64,000 nucleotides of DNA from Fratercula arctica (taxonomy: Eukaryota > Chordata > Aves > Charadriiformes > Alcidae): positions 51,566,730 through 51,630,729 of the forward strand of contig CANTUZ010000026.1 of the NCBI GenBank assembly GCA_947846985.1, read 5' to 3'. This document shows, piece by piece, positions 59,281-64,000 of this stretch. A program made the position numbers and the translations under genes. Every line of letters starts with the position of its first letter. Within the stretch, counting starts at the first letter, position 1. The notes under the pieces are model-generated. The model worked only from the letters and a program-made list of their open reading frames with translations, was not told the DNA's origin and did not search any database.

Positions 59281-62200
59281 GCCTATCTTGTCTCACACCT
59301 ATCTTGTGCAAGGGAAGTCTTTAGAGTTTCTATGGAACAGTGCTATAGGGAGCAGGCTTCCTTTCATCCCTCTTTAAAGCTTCAAGGGCTAAAGCCTTGC
59401 CTTAAAGGGGATCCACACTGAGGCTCTTACTGGGTTGTGGTGTTACTGCAACAGCAAGAATAGGAAAAAACCAAAGTTTCAAAAATTTATTTAAATTATA
59501 GTAAATGGGGTGATAGAGGACAGAATCACTGTGTTTATTGTTATTGTGTGCTATGAGTGCACAGTAATAAACAGAATATAATTATGGAAGTCTTAATGCG
59601 ATATTAACTATGTAGTTTCATTTATGTTGTACTATAGCATAATTTTGTATTCAGGAACCCCTTCAGAGACATTGCCTTAAAACCTTTATATTTTTATACA
59701 CATTGAGGTTAAAATAAAAGTAATTTATTTCTATAGTTATTAAATTTATAATGTTTCAGGTATCCCTGAAACGTCCTATACCACTGCATCGTAAGTATAT
59801 AGCACTGATATATAGCAATAAAAAAGGAAAAACAGAATAATACCATTTTCTCCAATTGAAGACAATGTTACCATTGAGAGAATCTGCCCCAAAGGTTGTA
59901 CACATTTCTCAGATATGCCACATGAGTTACAGATACATTTTGTGTTTAACATGTTTCTGTAGAACAGTAAAATATTGATTTTGCCTCTAGCTTCCTTGGG
60001 ATTGACTTTTCATCTCCAGAGTTAATGTTAAAAATAATATTGGTTAAAGGCCACCTCATGGTCTCTTCTTTTAATTGTACATCTGGGTACGCCAACTAAC
60101 ACTTTTAATGTCTAAGTTGCAGTATGGTTACCTCTGTCTAAAATATTAACCAGATAAGTCACTTCTAACCTTATACTAGCAACACAATGGTCTGTCTCCT
60201 TTGATGAAATACAAAATTAAATCCATTACTCAAGACAGAGCTGTAATAACAGCATGTATCATTTGACATAAAGTGCTCAAACTTTGTAAAATGCAGAAGT
60301 AATATCCCTCTTTGGTCTTTGTTTAACAATTGTGTGCTTTCACAGGCTTTTCAAGAGAACATTTTAGACACTGGAAGTGCCTGGAAATCAAATCTTTATT
60401 AAATATTTATGGAGGAGGACACCTAATGACTTCTAGGGGACCCTGCAAAGAGATTCAGTATCCACAGAGTGCACTTATCATTGTTTGTTGTTATTATTGT
60501 TGTTGTTATTAATTATTTAAGTGCTGGCAATTTGCTCAAAGCTGTACAAGGCACAAAAATATTTTATTCCAGCCGTTAAAAACTTTGTCTCAATCAAACC
60601 AATGTGTAAAGTACACTAACTCACTGTGGAACAGACACATCTGAAAAGCAAGTGTACTTACTGAGGAGAGCACCTTTTCACATTGCCTCACGTTACCTCT
60701 GTTTTCCCTCTGCCATCCTTGCTTATCTGCCTTGCAAGAGCAGAAGTTGCTGCAGGAGGCAGATGCGTGCTGTTGGAGAAGGAGTAAACGAAGGCCACTG
60801 TTTGCTTCCTCGCATTTACAACAACTTCAAGGACAGCTCTTTTGCTTCTTTCATTTCCCCTGTGACATCTTGCTGGAGAAGATGGGAAGGGGCACTGTTA
60901 CCATCTCCTGAAAGAGGAGGCCTGTGTACCCAAAGGCTTTGCAGACCTAAGGACAGGTCAGGAAAAAAGAAAATGGGGCCAGAGTTCTTTGTGGACTGGG
61001 CCCTTTTAGACTCCCTTTTCCACCAGGATAGCAGGGTGCAGTTGTTTCTGTTTAGGAGTTGACAGATTTAGTATGCTGTGCATACACTGGCAGATTTGGC
61101 TAGGGGGGTGGGGGAGGATTCAAAAAAGGCATAGTACCCAATGCTGCTGGTGGAAAAAAAGATATTATTTTTAGGAGCTATTCAATATCTAGGCTAAATA
61201 GGTTCTCGTGAGATTTTTAAAAGACAAAGCAGACTAGAATTATGGTGAGGCTTGTTTTGAAGGACAATACCATTTTACAGAAAGTGGCACATTGTAGCAC
61301 ATGTGTTTCAAAATAGTTAGGTGGGCATGATACCAAAAAAGCAATTAGACATTTTAACAGATTTTGTGGAGAGAAACAGGGAGGAGACAACACTGAATTG
61401 ACACCTCTGATCTTAAATAATGAGGAAATAGTGCAGAATAAAATATTATTGTCTCCCTTGAATAATATTTCTGTAGATTCAGACTTCTGTTTTGCAAAAC
61501 AAACTAGCAGAGGAGAATGAAAAAAAGAGTGCAGTAAGAAGTTTGAGAATCATCAGCAGGTGAATGAATTTACAGAAGAACAGAAGATAAAATGACAAAG
61601 AGGTAGAAATGGGAACCACCAGTAAAATAAAATCAGAAGAAAGAGAAGGCATGAAAAGATATGATCACTGAAATCCCAATGCCAAAGGGGTGTTCAAAAG
61701 CTTTGGAGAAAAAAAGTGCCCTCAAGGATTTTCTAGGACAGGGAAACGGGACCCTGTGAGACCACTTCATTTGAACTAAGCTGGAGCAAAGCATGCTAAA
61801 TTGGATTGTAAGTAATTCAAATGAGAAGCAGTAGATAAAGAGGTGGATAGGTGTGTATTAGTTCTTGCATGTAGCTCCTCCAAGCTGTCTTTAGTACAAG
61901 ATAAGATGAACTCAAATCATTGTGTATATTAGGGCTTTTATGTTAATTAGGAATTGATTATGGTTACTAGTACAGTGCTGATTCATGACACAGCTACAAT
62001 GGTATAACAGATCTATGTGTGTTGTTTAATGTATATCTGTCAGTTGGCAAAAGAAAGACTTTAATCTAACTAAATCAATAAAACATTTGCAGCTTGGTGC
62101 ACAGTTACTGTTGGTTTTGACCATTATCTGATTTTTCAAATACTATTTAAAAATAGAAAGCTTTAACCTTTTAGCACCAATGGATTCCTGTTTCAGTTTA

Positions 62201-63939
62201 TTACACATTTCCAGGTAATTTAATGTTGGAGAATGTTTACTTCTTTAAAAACAATTACACTGATGTTTAATATTCCTTTAGTTTGTAAAGGAGAACAATA
62301 TCCACAGATTTGAACTGTCTTTTGTGAATTTAAACAACGTAAGGTTTTTCAGATGTTAAATGGATTTAAAAAAACAACTCCTGAAACCACACATGTAAAG
62401 AATGATCACTTCTAAAATTAAATATTGAAAATCTTAGTTTATTGCAGTTTTCCACTGCAAGTAAAACAGGAGCATCAAAAACTTAAGTATAATCTTTTGC
62501 CTCAAAATTAGCATGATGTAGTATGTCATGCTAGTTACCTGATATAAATTTGTACCATTCTGTGCATGGAGTAGACTTTGGAATATGGTGGGGAAAACTA
62601 TGGGAAAAAACACAGAGGAAATGGTGATAATTTTAGTTTGATGATCACCATGATAACTAATGGAAGATGAGGTGCTGTTCATCGTTCTACCTGTAGTTTA
62701 TCTGGACATGAATATGTTGCACTTTGATAAAGTTTACAAAACTGTTTTTGCTCCCAAGTGTCATGTTGCACAATAAAAAATGAAGGCAGAAAGCAGTCAC
62801 TGAGTTTTGAGAGATGAAATTGGAAGTCTTTATGAAAATTATAGCAACATAAATATGTAAATTTGGAAGACTAATAATTTATTTTAAATTCATTCTCTGT
62901 TCTGAGGCAATTATCAAGTGTACTAGGTATATTCATCACAAAACTATGTCTAACCTCTTATACCACACAACTTCGTAGGAAACCTGTTTCAGTACTTTAC
63001 TATTCTGACAGTAAGGTCGGGGAACATAAGCAAAACAATCTCTGCTACAAGTGATTTGTTTTTCTTCCAAAGGTCGTGGAGAACAACATATCAGTGTCTT
63101 TTTTGAGAACTACATTTGGCATATTGGAAATCTGTTGTTACGTATCTCCATCTTAGCCTTTCTGTGAGAGCACCTAAACCCAGTACCTTTAACATATCCT
63201 TTAATTGCTAAAAGTCTATCTAGAGTTGATCTGTCCATTTTGGAAATGACGGTCCTGAGCTGGAAACAGGAGGTAGCGTGAAACAACTCAACAGTAGGAA
63301 TCACCTCTTGTGCCTCACACATCTTACTTTTATTAATACAGTGCTGAATAAGATTCACTTGCATCATGCTGTTGACTCTTGAGTAGTCTGTAATAAATTG
63401 AAATATTCTACCAATCTTTGTTCTGTTTGGTTTTATCTTTACCAAAGCAGAAACAACAAATCTCTGTTCTTTTTCTCTGCTTTAGTCTGCAGAGAGGTCT
63501 AAATTTGTGTATATTTAGAAAGAAAACAGATGTTGAAATCACAATTTGGTTTTATATTACAGTATCTTGAGTAATAAATTACTTTTAATTATTCAAGGCA
63601 TGCCCATGAACTCCGAAGTACTTCTGGGCACGATTTGAGTTACAGGAAAGTGGGAAAATAATGTTTAGAGTTTTTTGTCATATGTAAAATACAAAGTTTA
63701 ACTCCATAACCAAAAAGGATAACGATGTGATTAATAGAAGTTTTGTTGTCAGTTTCTTGTGAGGGGTTGTGTAAGAGTAATTTTTGGAAAATTATTGTAC
63801 TGGAGCATGACAATTGTCTAAGTAGTTTGTAATCAGGAATCTTGAGTCACATATTTGTTAATAATATATTAAGTCTGTTGAATATATATTGCTACTACAG
63901 CTGTCAACGTTGCCATTTCCATTTTCCTACCATACAGAC
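59281..63939. other. AT-rich unique sequence, no supported gene
   Basis: No interspersed repeat is recognised. A TTG/TTA-rich run (GTTATTATTGTTGTTGTTATT) lies near 60489-60509. A 136-codon + strand frame at 60652-61062 is the longest non-repeat frame of the window, but it shows no domain, and its composition (scattered Cys, Arg and Ser, no periodicity) does not argue for coding. Confidence 0.5.
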
Positions 63940-63994
63940 TCCCTCTCTCCCTCACTTATCTCTCTTTCTCTCACTCTCATTCCCCATCCCTCTG
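63940..63994 (+). repeat. C/T-rich low-complexity tract
   Basis: Runs of CTCC, TCTC and CTTT with few purines reach almost to the window edge. Confidence 0.8.
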
Positions 63995-64000
63995 TTTGCC

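Noticed and set aside
60652..61062. 136-codon + strand frame, longest outside repeats
   Set aside because: No domain, signal peptide, splice context or biased codon pattern is visible. A frame of this length is expected occasionally in a 64-kb window. Conservation data could revive it.

Overview
The window looks like part of a bird (avian) macrochromosome. It is AT-rich and almost free of genes, and its interspersed repeats are mostly CR1-type LINE fragments that carry the avian CR1 3' terminal octamer (ATTCTGTG, or its complement CACAGAAT) and CR1 reverse-transcriptase text. LTR elements of the kind common in birds are also present. I cannot name the species or the locus. I recognise no intact protein-coding gene, tRNA, rRNA, CRISPR array or bacterial-style operon. 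The best reading is an intergenic region or part of a very large intron.

Layout. Positions 1-2077 hold three related copies of one LTR-retrotransposon-like family. The first is on the + strand and ends at 829. The second starts at 830 on the opposite strand. The third (1463-2077) is also on the - strand and is abutted by a 5'-truncated CR1 (2079-3060). Another CR1 (5546-6170) follows. From 6171 to 15043 the DNA is mostly unique, with a T17-GGG-A13 foldback, an AT dinucleotide run and a perfect 11-bp hairpin beside a GC-rich pocket near 11.5 kb. A complete 790-bp solo LTR lies at 15049-15838, bounded by TG...CA and flanked by a 5-bp target-site duplication (ACAAT).

Further CR1 pieces lie near 21.4, 24.1, 31.4, 32.1, 41.7, 51.1 and 57.4-59.3 kb. 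The last is the longest (about 1.9 kb) and holds a broken reverse transcriptase. Simple repeats include a (TTCAA)12 pentamer array at 42.17 kb and a C/T-rich tract at 31.75 kb that grew from a CR1 tail. The rest is AT-rich single-copy-looking sequence in which I see no supported gene.

The elements do not form a pathway; they are independent insertions of different ages. Eight of nine CR1 pieces lie on the - strand, which would fit an intron of a + strand gene, but this is weak evidence. I found no convincing undescribed biological system. The most notable structures are the head-to-head LTR-element cluster with its tandem ~46-bp peptide-encoding units, and the clean solo LTR.
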